Assembly (NCBI GenBank): GCA_023052935.1
Contig: CM041292.1
Location: 27,796,954 to 27,860,953, forward strand
Origin: Piezodorus guildinii
Lineage: Eukaryota; Arthropoda; Insecta; Hemiptera; Pentatomidae
Length of the DNA stretch: 64,000 nucleotides
Direction: 5' to 3'
In this document: positions 23,083 to 55,300 of the stretch, one piece after another
Numbering within the stretch: position 1 is the stretch's first letter
Layout of the letters: every line of letters starts with the position of its first letter
Notes under the pieces: model-generated
What the model was told of the DNA's origin: nothing
Databases searched by the model: none
The model's input: the letters and a program-made list of their open reading frames with translations, nothing else
Made by a program: the position numbers and the translations under genes

Positions 23083-23919
23083 TATATATTAAGTAATATA
23101 AATAATTCAAGGGATAACAACATATCACTAATGCTGAGAGATACACTTTATTAATAAACGAAACAAAATGATGTTGCCCAACTTAACTGGGTTGCTATAA
23201 AACAGCATACCCATTCTTTCATATAGTAATATTCTTAACATCATAATTTCAAACCCTTAATTAAAAATACAATAATTTTTGTTTTCCTTTTCTTCTGTTT
23301 TTTTCTTTGTTTTATCTCTGCTAGTTCTTGAGCAATTTCAATGATTCTTTTTTCATTTGGTAGAATATTCAATTCTCTATTAAATAGCGCTAAAATCAAA
23401 ATTTTGGTATTTATTTATATATTAATTAGGAGAATGGGATTTTTTTTTTTACTCCTTATTAGGGTTCTACGCTTCTTGAAACGTAAGCCCTCAAATTGTA
23501 AGGGGGGAGGGGTATTTTTTTTTGGTCGAATACAAAGTTTCATTCTTGAAAATAATAAACCAAAAACATTAATACTAGATTGCGTTACTATTCCTATTAT
23601 TTTATTTTATTTCGATTTTAATTCAAATAAAGTTTCTTGATTCCAGAATACCGTACATTTTTCCTTATCATCAATAATAACGGAGTTATCAGTAAGTCAC
23701 ATCTCTTACAAATTGTGGCTAGGTCATATTAGATTTTTTTTTCTTCTTCTCGTTGTCCATCGCGTCGTCTTGATCTCAAGTCATTTCGATTTTTCTACAT
23801 TTTTAATAATAACCGATTTTTGGTGGAATTACATCTATTATTATTTGTGACTTCTCTATCTTTAAAAATAACTGAGTTAAATCACATTTAATCGGCCGCC
23901 GTTTTAAAAATAACCTGCT
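23083..23919. other. Unassigned AT-rich spacer
   Basis: Long T tracts. AAACGTAAGCCCTCAAATT at about 23480 recurs inverted near 26740 (AAATTTGAGGGCTTACGTTT), and AATCGGCCGCC near 23890 recurs inverted near 26930. The two stretches therefore belong to one dispersed repeat that I cannot name. Confidence 0.4.
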
Positions 23920-24075
23920 GAGACGCGACGGGTAGTTTAGACTCAATCTTCTGGGAGAATACACTCGCGTTCCTCCATGAAATTTCGTAGGGAAGGGTCA
24001 TCACTCCCTACGCCTATTTTTGTGAGTAGCCACCAGTTGGCTGGCGGGTCTCACATACCCGGGAGAGATCCTGTG
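23920..24075 (-). mobile_element. SINE family 2 fragment (body)
   Basis: The reverse complement shares with 27077-27370 the words CTCCCCGGG-like GATCTCTCCCGGGTATGTG, AGCCAACTGGTGGCTACTC, GTAGGGAGTGATGACCCT and GCGAGTG. The tRNA-like head is missing. It lies just downstream of gene B's stop codon (24231), so it may fall in the 3' UTR or beyond. Confidence 0.6.
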
Positions 24076-24230
24076 AGTTGAAAAATATCTTTGCAGAACA
24101 CTAAAAACACATTTTACTTGGAAAATTTATTATTTACATTGTAATCATTAAAAAAAAAACGGGAAAAATAAATAAGTGTAATGAAAACGGATTGGAATTA
24201 ATGTGAATTATTAATAATTATTCCTAATAA

Positions 24231-44070
<19,840 letters not shown>

Positions 44071-44194
44071 TTCACTGCTTTTGAATAAAAATAGACAATT
44101 ATCATCCTATGGCCACATGCCTTATAACTTATAAAACGAAATATTAATTTTTTTTCAGTTGGCACGACAGGAGTTGTATGCCTTTGGCCACTTG

Positions 44195-44425
44195 ATAAAA
44201 TCTCCTCGGAGAATAGACTCGCAATTCTCGATGATTGCTTGGGGTAGGGTCATCCCAATTTTTCTGAATAACGACGAGTTGGCTGACGGGACTTACATAT
44301 CCGTGTAGAGATAGTGTTTGAACATAATTTTTATTTCATGCTTAAATAAATCCGAGCAGGCCAGGATTCGAATTCACAACCTTTGGTTTGGTAGACTAGC
44401 GTGCTAGCCACACAGCCAGATTAAA
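44195..44425 (-). mobile_element. SINE family 2, diverged copy upstream of gene B
   Basis: The reverse complement has a head CTGTGTGGCTAGCACGCTAG, box B GTGAATTCGAATCCTGG, CCGTCAGCCAACTCGTCG and GGGATGACCCTACCCC, following the family-2 order of 27077-27370. It ends 125 bp upstream of gene B's start codon, so it may lie in the promoter or 5' UTR. Confidence 0.65.
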
Positions 44426-47400
44426 TAACTTATAAGACAATGGTTTATTATTTCTTAAAAATTATACAATGGTTAAAAAAATGGTATTCCTAATCTCGTA
44501 CGGCGGACAGACGAATTTATTTTTCCTGTGATTGGATTCTATGTAACTTTAAACGTGAGACCTGAAATAATGAAGGGAAGAGGAAGTATTTTTCTTGTTC
44601 AATCATTATTTAAAATAATAAACCATAAAGTAAAATGGACATATCGTTTTTTCATTTTATTTTTATTTTTTGATGTCTGAAATGTACTAAAGGAGCAAGG
44701 AGTATTTGTATTATTGAGAAAAATTGGAAGCCCTTTGAACTTCTTTCATCGATTAACAAACTAATGTAGTCTGGGAATTAGTAACTGGTCCAATGGACTT
44801 ACAGAAGTCCCAGATCAGAGGCAGTTATTTTTTGGAGGATGAGGAACGAGCTTGCTTTTTTGAAGAGTAAGGGATACACATTTAACAACTTTAATTACCG
44901 TAAACAGGCAGGTAATATAATAGTAACTAAGGAGGAATGGTAATAGTAAATATTTACTATATGATAATAGATACTATACCAATATCTCCGTAGATCCAGT
45001 GGAAAATATCACTATAAATAACTTATAATTAACAATATAATGTTTTTCCGATACTTTACATATGGATGAACTTTCTTATATATTTCAATGGAATAAATAA
45101 AAAATAAAACAAATTTAAGGTTTATGCCAAAATTGAAAGGAGAACTGCTTTATTCCTATAGCAATTTAAATTGAGTTGCATGCTCAAAACTCAATTGGGT
45201 TGCTCTTTTACTCAGCATACCTATATTTCTATATCAGAAATCTTATTCCTGAAAAATTGATAGTTATTTTATCTCATTTATTGATTCATTTTAAAATGTA
45301 CAATTACAATTCTTAATTTTATGTTCATTATTGAAACAAAAATGTGTTGATTTAAAGAAGGGCTTCAAATTTCAAGATCAATATAACTCTAATAGATCCA
45401 TTTGATTAACCGATTTGTACCATATACCACTACCACTCAAGAAAATAATTAAAACCGAATGTTTAAATAACTGATATTTTAGTTATATAATTGGCCACAG
45501 ATCTAATAGCTGGCAAAAACAAAATTCAAATAAATTAATTTAATCAGGCTTTGTTTTGAGCTGTTTTGCACTTGATATAAATAAAAATTATCAAAGAATA
45601 TTGAACTATAAAATAATAATAAATACTTTATACATAAGACTTTAAAAACTTTAAAAAAAAAAAATGTCGGAACCCACCAGAAAGCTGAAAATATGGTGAT
45701 TATCTCATCTCTTTATATGAAATTGCTTGGAATTCACCATGAGTTGGAGATGCCAATAGACTGACCTTTGCCAAATATGATATGCCAGTTATACATATGA
45801 TATAATGACAATAATCCGTTTATTACAGCGATAAGAGTAAAAGGTGGGTGGAGAGGGAAACTAAATAAAGATAAAAAAACAAAAGATGTGTATTTGGTGT
45901 TCCAGATTTTGTTAAGAAAACACTATAAATTGTATTAGTATTGTTTCATGTAATCATGAAAAAACCAGATCTCACTTTATTGCAATTTTTAATGGGTCAT
46001 AAAAAATTTTGGCTTTATATCTTATGTATTCTCTTTCATATAAGTGGGGTACTACTTTTTATCCTGGTGCACTGTCTCCTGGAATACTCTCCAATCGAAA
46101 ATCAGTCATACTCCTTCTCTATCCTCTTTCAATACCTTCTTGGTTCCTAATCACATTTTAGCTAAATTTGAGTATGCAAATAAAAGTAAGGTGAAAAATG
46201 TTGAGTTGTACTTAATTTTTATTTTATTTTATTTTTTCCATAATATTATATGTATATCATTGTACTCCCCTCCCTTTTTTGATTATTTAAACATAATTAC
46301 CTACATTTATTAATATTATTTCTATTTTTACTTTTAATAATGTCTTTGGCCAGTTATAATTTTTAGTTCTTTTCATCTATGTTATTCTTACCAGAATAAA
46401 GTTGCTTATTCATCTTTCTATTTATTTATTTATTCACACATACAAACAGAATAATCAGTTAGCACCATCAGAAGTAAATGTGATCATAAATGAAATCATT
46501 GTTAAATACTTTCTCACATAAATTCCTGAAAGCTCGAATCAACAAGCAAATCAAAGGCCATTGATTTTAGTAAGTATACTTTTGAAAACCAATAGGATCT
46601 CAAATAAGATCGGTGGATTTGATGTAATTATTGTAGGTAAATTGTGGCATAAAAATGATATGCTATAATGTAATACGTTATCTGCCTCCCAGATGTCCTA
46701 GAAAAAAAATTAGATGATTGAGTGAGCATACGAAAATTGTTGTAATATTGCTGAGAAGTTTGGTATCAAAATGCTCTTATGATCTAGGTGAAAACAATTT
46801 TTAAACTAGACTTACCACATTTACAATGTATGTAGACTAATGTTTGAGACTTGCTTATTCAACTCCTGGGACACTGAAATCTTTCCAAAGATTTCAGGTT
46901 AACTGAAAACTACAGGTTAACTGAATTTTCTCTATGTATTCTTCATTTAGTTCCTCTTCTATCGAAGGTTGGATAACTAGCATGAAAATATGTTTGCTGT
47001 AGGCTGCTCTGATTAATTATGCTTTTACTATACAATATTTTATTATGGATAATTAACAAATAGTATGTCACATATGGAAAGGCATGTTTATATTGTAATC
47101 TGGCAAGTTCTCAGTCCTTTGTCTCAACGTTTCAACAAATATCTACATTAATATGGTATTATTTGTACATCTCTCATCACAAAAGAAGAATTTATCACTA
47201 TTTTCAATTGAAAATAAAAAATTGTGGATGTAATTAGTTGACCATTGAGAATTACTGAAAGGAATTAGTCCAGGTAGCTTAAACTATTTAGCTGTTTCAT
47301 TTAATGACCGCTTCCCAGACTAATTCCTTTCAGAAAATCAAAAATATTGTAGCTGAAATGTCAGCTTAGTCACTTGGTATTCTAAACAATTTTTCATGTT

Positions 47401-47451
47401 TTTACTGCTTCCTATGAACAGCACAATTCTGAATTTTTGCATACACTTAAC
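44426..47451. other. Gene B-C spacer, mostly unassigned
   Basis: AT-rich with no exon of either transporter and no element end that I can define. 46865-46925 contains GAAATCTTTCCAAAGATTTC (a palindrome) and CAGGTTAACTGAA twice. 47255-47270 and 47318-47333 form a 16-bp exact inverted repeat (CTGAAAGGAATTAGTC). Open frames here (about 46-47 kb) have no recognisable domain. Confidence 0.4.
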
Positions 47452-47755
47452 CTAACCTGTACCACTACAACCCATAAAGGGTTTTGGGCTCAGTACATAT
47501 AGGGATTCGTACTGTTTCTAGGCCAACAGCAGTGCAATGAGGTGATTAGGCCTTGATCGCGCTCAGCCGCCAGGTTTTTTCCTCATTTTTTTTGGTTAAC
47601 CACTTTATAATGGCTGGGTCGGCCCTAGGAGGGTCTCTATACCCTAGGGTCACCCCCTAACTGAATTAACAGAATAAATAATATTCTGCCACAACCAGGA
47701 TTCGAACCCAGGACCCAGAGAACAGCAGACTAGTGTTCTATCCACTCCCGCCTAC
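47452..47755 (-). mobile_element. SINE family 3 (tRNA-derived)
   Basis: The reverse complement starts GGCGGGAGTGGATAGAACAC (box A), then CCTGGGTTCGAATCCTGG (box B), TAGGGGGTGACCCTAGGG, CTGGCGGCTGAGCGCG and CCTAGAAACAGTACGAATCC, ending AGTGGTACAGGTT. About 300 bp. Its partner copy lies inverted 280 bp to the right. Confidence 0.75.
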
Positions 47756-48034
47756 ACTTATACTTAAAGATATTGAAGAAGAAATTAAACACTTTTTTTT
47801 TTTTGGATCAATCAAAACAAACAATAACGTATTTATAATTAAGTATCAATCATTGGTACAAATGAATTTATTAAAAAAATAAATAAAAATAAAAAAAAAT
47901 CTTAACATAAGTTTTTCTTCATCATTAAAGGTGTCCACTGGTTTTTCAACTAAAACATATACTGATGGAAAAAAAAATTATGAATTAAGTTTTACTTATA
48001 CATGGGAGTGGCCTGTTCTAGTTAATATATCACT

Positions 48035-48276
48035 TGTCTACTGTTCTCCGGATTTAAACCCCGGCTTAGGCAGAATTATTTATCCTGTTATTTTAGGTAT
48101 AGAGGGACCCTGCGGGTATGGAGAACCTGCACACCCAGCCTCTTTAAAGTGGGTACCCAAATTTATAGACAAGGTGTGCGTGTACTTGGAAGGACATGGC
48201 CCTAGACCCTAGAAACAGTATGAATCTCAATAAATACTGAACCCAAGGCCCTTCCTGAGTTGGAGAGGTACAGGTT
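48035..48276 (+). mobile_element. SINE family 3, shortened copy, inverted relative to 47452-47755
   Basis: CGGATTTAAACCCCGGC corresponds to the box B region. GGCAGAATTATTTATCCTG, GGTATAGAGGGACCCT, CCCTAGAAACAGTATGAATC and TTGGAGAGGTACAGGTTTT match the body and tail. The middle is partly deleted. A frame passing through it (47931-48212) is only a by-product. Confidence 0.7.
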
Positions 48277-49052
48277 TTTATTATTATTATTTTTTTTTTT
48301 TAATTAATCATAAATAATTAAAGATTGACGAGAATTATTCAAATAATTAGAGAGAGATATTTTTAAAAATATTCATCTATAAAGTGTTCCTATGTACACC
48401 CCTAAATAAAGATTGTTTATTTAACTCTGCTATGTTGCAAAACTAATGCCTTTATTTTATCTTGCCCTGGAGTTTTTTGTTTTTTTTAAATATTTAAATG
48501 TTTAATAAAGTCTTAGATTTTTGTCAATTAAAAAAAAAAAATCTTTATTTAAGAGTGGAAATGTAGTATTTCTGTCTGTTGACAATCAGCTGTTATCTTT
48601 ATTGATTATGTTATCAACTATATGAGCAATTGTTTGCTAAATGTCCATTGTCTATTTGTTGTCTGTATTTTTCCCAAGATTTCTTTTGCTGTCAATTCGT
48701 TGCTTTAACTATAACTGTATTTGATTCATACATAATTTTGTTTCTTGAATGTTGATTTTCTTTCCACTAAGGTGCTATTTGGTAAGGTCTATGTTTTATT
48801 AATTACTTTTTTGGAATGTCAAGTAGTAGGCATTGAAACTGCTAGGCGAAATGTGTCAGAAAATCTGTCTTCATTCTAAGTGAGGATATTGTTGATGATT
48901 TTAGATTTTATTTAGTGTAATAGCATCCTTACTGACAATTTCAAAAAAATTTTTAGCAGGAAAATTAACTTTTTATTTACTTTTAATTTTTTATTTAAAA
49001 TTGTATTATTATTATAAAAAGTACCTTTGGTTTTATACCAACTGTAATAATT
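48277..49052. other. Unassigned AT-rich spacer downstream of gene C
   Basis: T/A tracts and no recognisable element. Gene C's stop codon is at 49389, so its polyadenylation site should lie in 48.3-49.38 kb. Several AATAAA-type words are possible signals, but none can be singled out. Confidence 0.4.
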
Positions 49053-49187
49053 TGTTTGTTTATTTATTTAATTCACTTTAATCTACTGAGCCTAATCGGA
49101 GGGTGCTACAGAGGGAGTCCTAAATTTTGTCCATCCATATTGAATTAGGACAGGATTATGCTAGCTAGCCGCTATACCAAAGATGAT
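49053..49187 (-). mobile_element. SINE family 1 fragment downstream of gene C
   Basis: TTTGTTTATTTATTTAATTC is the tail. GAGCCTAATCGGAGGGTGCT and GGGAGTCCTAAATTTTGTCC are the body. Then GCTAGCTAGCCGCTATACC is a piece of the head, so the middle is deleted. Confidence 0.6.
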
Positions 49188-49388
49188 TTCTTCAATTTAT
49201 TTTTATCATATCCACTAGGCAAAGACTCTAAAATCATATTATTAGTTTATAAATTAAGGACTTGGATGTTAGGAATAAAAAAATGAAAAATTAATTCTAA
49301 TCACTTTTAGAATAGTTTATTGATAAAAAGGTCTATCTTAAAAAAAAAAATTATTATTTACAATTTAGTTATTAAATTTAGGAATATC

Positions 49389-52300
49389 TCAAAAGACTTT
49401 TTCAGAATGTTTGTTCAAAGCCTCTTTTTCTTGTGTTTTCATCTCTTTGATGGTATCCAGCATAGGAGTGTTCCTTGTCTCTGGCAGAAACATCATCAAC
49501 AGTGCACCCAGGAATGCAAGAGAACCACAGAGTATTGTGGGAGTCCACCACAACTTTTTGCCCTTCAACAAATAATATTTTATTTTATACCTGTATAACA
49601 AAAAGTTTCCAGGCAGAAATGAGTATAACTGTATTATTTGTTTCTTTAAATCAAATCATTATTGGTGGTTTATAATGCTCACTCTAATGTGGTATTTAAA
49701 AAAAAAATGTAATCTGATTTGATAAATTTCAAAGGCCAAAATGTAAATAATGTGGAACGAAAAAGTTTAATTTAAAAAAAAAATATTAATGACTTTAATT
49801 TAAAAATTAAAGGGCCTAGCCGGATAAGCATGTGAAATCCGCCCTCACGTGTATTAGAACAAAATTTATACCATTGAGTCACACCTATGAGAAACAACGT
49901 TACGCAAATTTTTAGCCCCTTAATCCTAACGGGAGGGAAGTTATGGAGGGGGAAAGAAAAACAAACAAAAATTGTTTTCTCCAGAACAGCTCAACCGATT
50001 TTCACAAAAAAAAATATAATTTTATGGATTTTACATATAGGTTTCAAAAAATATTATTTTAAATTTTTTTCCACGAAAATACTGGCCAAAAAATTTTTTT
50101 GAATTTTTCAAAAAAATATTTTCTGGTTATGATGGTTTGCTTCACCTCCAATTATTCGCTGTTTTACTTCATTGGAGGATCCTCCATAACATATATTTTT
50201 TTCAATTTTATCGCAAGTGTACCCCATAGTGAAAAATAGAAAAAAACAATTTTTTCTCCTGAACGGATCAACCGACTTTGACGGAAAAAAAAGTAAATGG
50301 TTTTCTAAAAGAGTTTCAAAAAACATTTTTTATTATGAAAACGTGAGTCAAAATTTTTATTATTAATTTAAAATTTTTTTCCTTAAATTACTTTGGTTTG
50401 GTACACCAACAATTTTTTGCTAATTTAAGTCATTGGAGGGTCCTGCACAATATATATTTTTTTCGAGTTGATCTAAAATGTACCCAACAGTGAAAAATAA
50501 AAAAAGCACCATTTTTTCAGCTCTATCAGTAGTAGCTAGTCACGCATGAAGAATAGGGACAGAGCTGTAGGATCGTAATGTCATTAGATATTACTTACAC
50601 ACTATGCACATACATACGATTTATTATACCTATCAGTGTAAATATCTTATATTGGCTGGAATATGTTTATTTTTAAAAATTTATTTTATTGTTTTTGACT
50701 TGGATAACTACTACATAGCACTATGTGCTATATTTATATAAAACATAATTACAAAGATTTTTTTAATATATATTTTTTCATATTATTATATGATAATCAA
50801 AAAAGTTTTGATGACAGACTTGACAGCATGCTATCTTTGTTTGAGAAAATGTTACTATATTCGTCTCCCAAATGAACTTTTCCGTTTTTCACGAACATTA
50901 AAAAGTATTTATTCTTTAAATATCAACTATGCAAATATCCTGAAGTAGCGAAAAACACTATTATTTATATTATTAGAAATCTTCTACTGGATGTAATTTC
51001 CAAGTAAAAACAATAAAATAAATTAAAAAAAATAAATATATTCCATCCAATATAAGATATTTACACATTTACATTTAAGATATTTTATTGATTTTCATAT
51101 AATAATATGAAAAAATATACATTAAAAAAATCTTTATAATTATGTTTTATATAAATATAGCATATAGTGCTATGTAGTAGTTATCCAAGTCAATAACAAT
51201 AAAATAAATTTAAAAAAATAAATATATTCCATCCAATATAAGATATTTACACTCATAGATATAATAAATAGTATGTATGTGCATAGTGTGTAAGTAATAT
51301 CTAATGACATTACGATCCTACAGCTCTGTCCCTACTCTTCATGTGTGACTAGCTACTACTGAGAGAGCTGAAAAAATGGTGATTTTTTTATTTTACACTA
51401 TTGGGTACATTTTAGATCAACTCGAAAAAAGATATATATTGTGCAGGACCATCCAATGACTTAAATTAGCAAAAAATATGTTGGTGTACCAAACCAAAGT
51501 AATTTAAAAAAAAAATTTTAATTAAAAATAAAAAATTTTGACTCACGTTTTCAAAATAAAAAATTTAAAAAAATGTTTTTTGAAACTCTTTTAGAAAACC
51601 ATTAACAAATATTTTTCGTCAAATTCGGTTGATCCGTTCAGGAGTTTTTTTTTTATTTTTCACTATGGGGTACACTTGCGATAAAATTAAAAAAAAATAT
51701 ATGTTATGGAGGATCCTCCAATGAAGCAAAATAGCGAAAAATTAGAGGTGTACCAAACCATCATAACCAGAAAATAATTTTTTGAAAAATTCAAAAAAAT
51801 GTTTTGACCAGTATTTTCGTGGAAAAAAAATTTAAAATAATATTTTTTGAAACCTATTTGTAAAATCCATAACATATATTTTTTTCATAAAAATCGGTTG
51901 AGCTGTTGTGGAGAAAACAATTTTTTTTTGTTTTTTCTTTCCCCCTCCATAACTTCCCTCCCGTTGAGATTAAGGGGCTAAATATTTGCGTAACTTGTTT
52001 CTCATAGGTGTGACACAATGGTATAAATTTGGTTCTAATACACGCAGGGGCAGATTTCACATGCTTATCCGGCTAGGCCCTTCATGAATTTTTCATCTGT
52101 AGTTCACAACAAATAAAAACCAGTTTTCAGAAGCCAGAGGTAGAGCTGGTTTGAAAAGATTGTAGCTTTCCAATTTCAAATAGGGTTTGGAAGATTTTAT
52201 TTTTTCATCTCTTCACTTTGATTAGGTCGATGGAATGTTTAAACATTTTCTTATTATGTAGAATGTGAGAGAACTTTGATTTTACCTAAGTGAGCTTGGT

Positions 52301-55300
52301 GTAGTTATGCAAGAGCTTTTCTCTAATGTTTAAGCAAATACACATAAATAACAAATGTATTATGTGAACATTACAGACTTATTAAACCTACATAAAATAA
52401 TCTACCAATATGTTTTCATGTGCTTTTGTTTACTTACTAATATATCCACTATATATGGTGCAAGTAATGGACCAAATTGTGCTATAGTAAAGCAGCTACC
52501 CGTGGCGGTGTTGCGACTTTCTGTTGGAAATAATTCTGAAGTGTAAATCATGGTAACTCCACTGGCAGCTTTTCCAACAAGTCTTCCAGCTAAAGCTACA
52601 CACATAACTGGCCATCCTGATAATTTAAAATGTTTTTGTTTTGTAAATAAAATAGATAATTGAAGAAATTAAAAAAAAAAATCTGGTGAACGTAATAAAC
52701 GACTTTCACTTTACCTCTGTTGATAAAATAAATTTAAGAACTATGAAATATATATGAAAATATATTAAAGAATTATATTCAGTTTCTTTGGAAATATATG
52801 TTTTAGATTAAATGATATAACAATACAAAATTGTTATGTAAAATAATCGCACAAGTTTATGCTCTATTGGTCACTTTACATTACCAATTTACTTTGTAAA
52901 CAAGAAAATATTTAGCTTTCCAACGGTATTTTATACATATAAATTATTATTCTTATGTTTGGGAAAAAAAGTACCAAAAATATATTTATTTCGAGTTGGT
53001 TATTAAATTCATTTAACATGTATATTTAGCCTTTTTGTTTATCAATATTTATTAAATGATATAGTTATTTTTTTTTTTTGGAATCAACTCAATTAAAAGG
53101 ACTTTAGAAGAAGAAAATTAAAAAATTTGGCATTTAAGCCCTTCCAGACTATTTCAATCAGAATGAAACCTACATAATATTAAAGCCCAATAAATTTCGA
53201 TACATCGATATAGTGAGTTTAATCTAAATCGTTAAAGCTGTTTTTAAGAAAATTGTAAAATGCATAGTATAAAGTGGCACATCTGGTTTGCTAATTTTTA
53301 TGAAAAAATTGCTTAATATTACCATGAAAATATGGCTTAATTATTTCAAACTTTACAGTTCTCTGGGATCACTTGTAGCTGTGTGGCTAGTATAACAGCC
53401 AAAGGTCACGGGTTCAAACAGGCAGGTGGCCCTAGGATATTTTCATGGGTGTAAAAAATCTTTAGTTATGCCGTCCTTTGGATGGGACTTTAAAAGATTG
53501 TCCCGAACCTGTGCGATTGACAGGTACTCGTTAAAGATCCCTATCCTAATAAAACCTGGATAGGCAAAATTTAGGACTCCCACTGTAGCATCGTCCGATT
53601 AGCCACAGTGACATAAAGTGACGTTAAATAAATAAACAAATAAACTTTTATAGTTCTTCTTAGGTTCTTAAGTTTAACTATTAATAATTATGAAAGTTTC
53701 TTGGATTAAAGTTTTCACAGACAAGTATTGGATACAATGGTTGTGTACTTTGGATTTGGATACAACAGAATCTCAAAGCTAGTAGGGTGCACCTCAAAAA
53801 GATTATAATGTTTAGTAAAAATTAATTTGTAAAATAAGTAATGATATTCTTATAATCGACTCTAACAATTTCAGTTATGCTCACTAGATTTATGTGATAT
53901 TAAATGGGCTTGAATTTCCTGAAGGACTTATACTAATTGAAATAAATTAACAGAGCTAAAAAGCCAAATTTTCAAAATTTCTTCTTCTAAATTTCCTTGA
54001 ATGTTGTTGATTCAAAATAATTATCCATTTTTACTCATGGGTGAATACAAGGTATTAAAGAATGTTTTTTTTTGCCAAAAAGAATAGAAATGTAGATCCT
54101 TAATAGAATATAGGAATATAAGTTTGTTGGAGAGCTGAATATTTAATAATGAAGCCAAACATACTAAATTGCAGAAGTTAATTTAATTGAAAATTTTTTT
54201 TATAAATTTACATGATTGTTGTAGATAATAATTTATATTTTTATATTATTTAATAAATATATAATTTTTTTTTAAAATATTTTTATTGAAATTTAAAACT
54301 GTATTTTGTAATACAACAAGTAAATTTGTTGGTAATGATAAAATACATGAAAAAAACATGAAGAGAAAATGCCCATTGGCATCACTCCAGTAGGAAACTA
54401 AACTTGAAGGTCTCGAGGACATCTTCTTTTCAGGTGCCTCGGAGGATTGTCAGGAACTGAAGAGGAAGCAAGGATTGAAACTAGAGGATTAGAGTGGGAG
54501 TGGAGTTTGTCTTGGAAGGATTGATACCTGGTTCGGGCCAAATCAGTAACATATGGGATGTTAAGGTCTTTATGGATGAGTTTATTTGTGACAAAGTAAG
54601 GAGCATTGAGGATTTTTTAAAGGATTTTAGATTGCAAGGATTGAATACGGGAAGAATTTGATGGTTTCTTTGAGCCCCAAAGCTCAACTCCATAAGTCCA
54701 GATAGGCTTATGATGGTGATATAGATGAGCTTTTTGTAGATAAGTGGAAGGTTGGAGCGTCTGTCCAGTAAGTGTTCTAGTAAGCGAAAGCAACGTGCAG
54801 TTTCTTGTCGTTTCAGTCTTGTGTGGGGATTCCATGTTAGACGTTTATCAAGTAGAAGTCCTAGGTAGCGGATCTGTTCAACTGGAACTAGCGGAATATT
54901 TTTAAGGGACACTATAGGGCAGGATGTCATAGGTTTACAACGAATGGTAAAAGTAATTTGGTGGGATTTGTTGGAGTTGATTTTGATTCTCCAATCCTGA
55001 CACCATATCTCAAGCTCTCTGATGAGGGATTGAAGAGTTTTAGAGGCAATAGTAGGATCTTTATTGACTGATAACACACAAGTGTCATCAGCATAGGTAG
55101 AAAGGAAGGTGTTGGGATGGGTTGGGATATCAGCTGTATAGACTGTGTAGAGGATGTGTCCTATGATACTACCTTGAGGCAAAATATATAATTTAAATAA
55201 ATTTCCCACCAAAACAATTTATTTGTATTTGATGTCAAGAAGAGAGATAAATAATTTTAAAAATGTTATATACAGAAACTAAAAGGATTCGATTATTTGA

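Noticed and set aside
45941..46313. Two overlapping hydrophobic open frames in the B-C spacer
   Set aside because: Phe/Leu/Ile-rich composition is what AT-rich DNA gives by chance. There are no family motifs.
49475..49675. Plus-strand frames over 49320-49675
   Set aside because: Antisense to exon 10 of gene C, whose protein signature (PETRNTPML) is on the minus strand.
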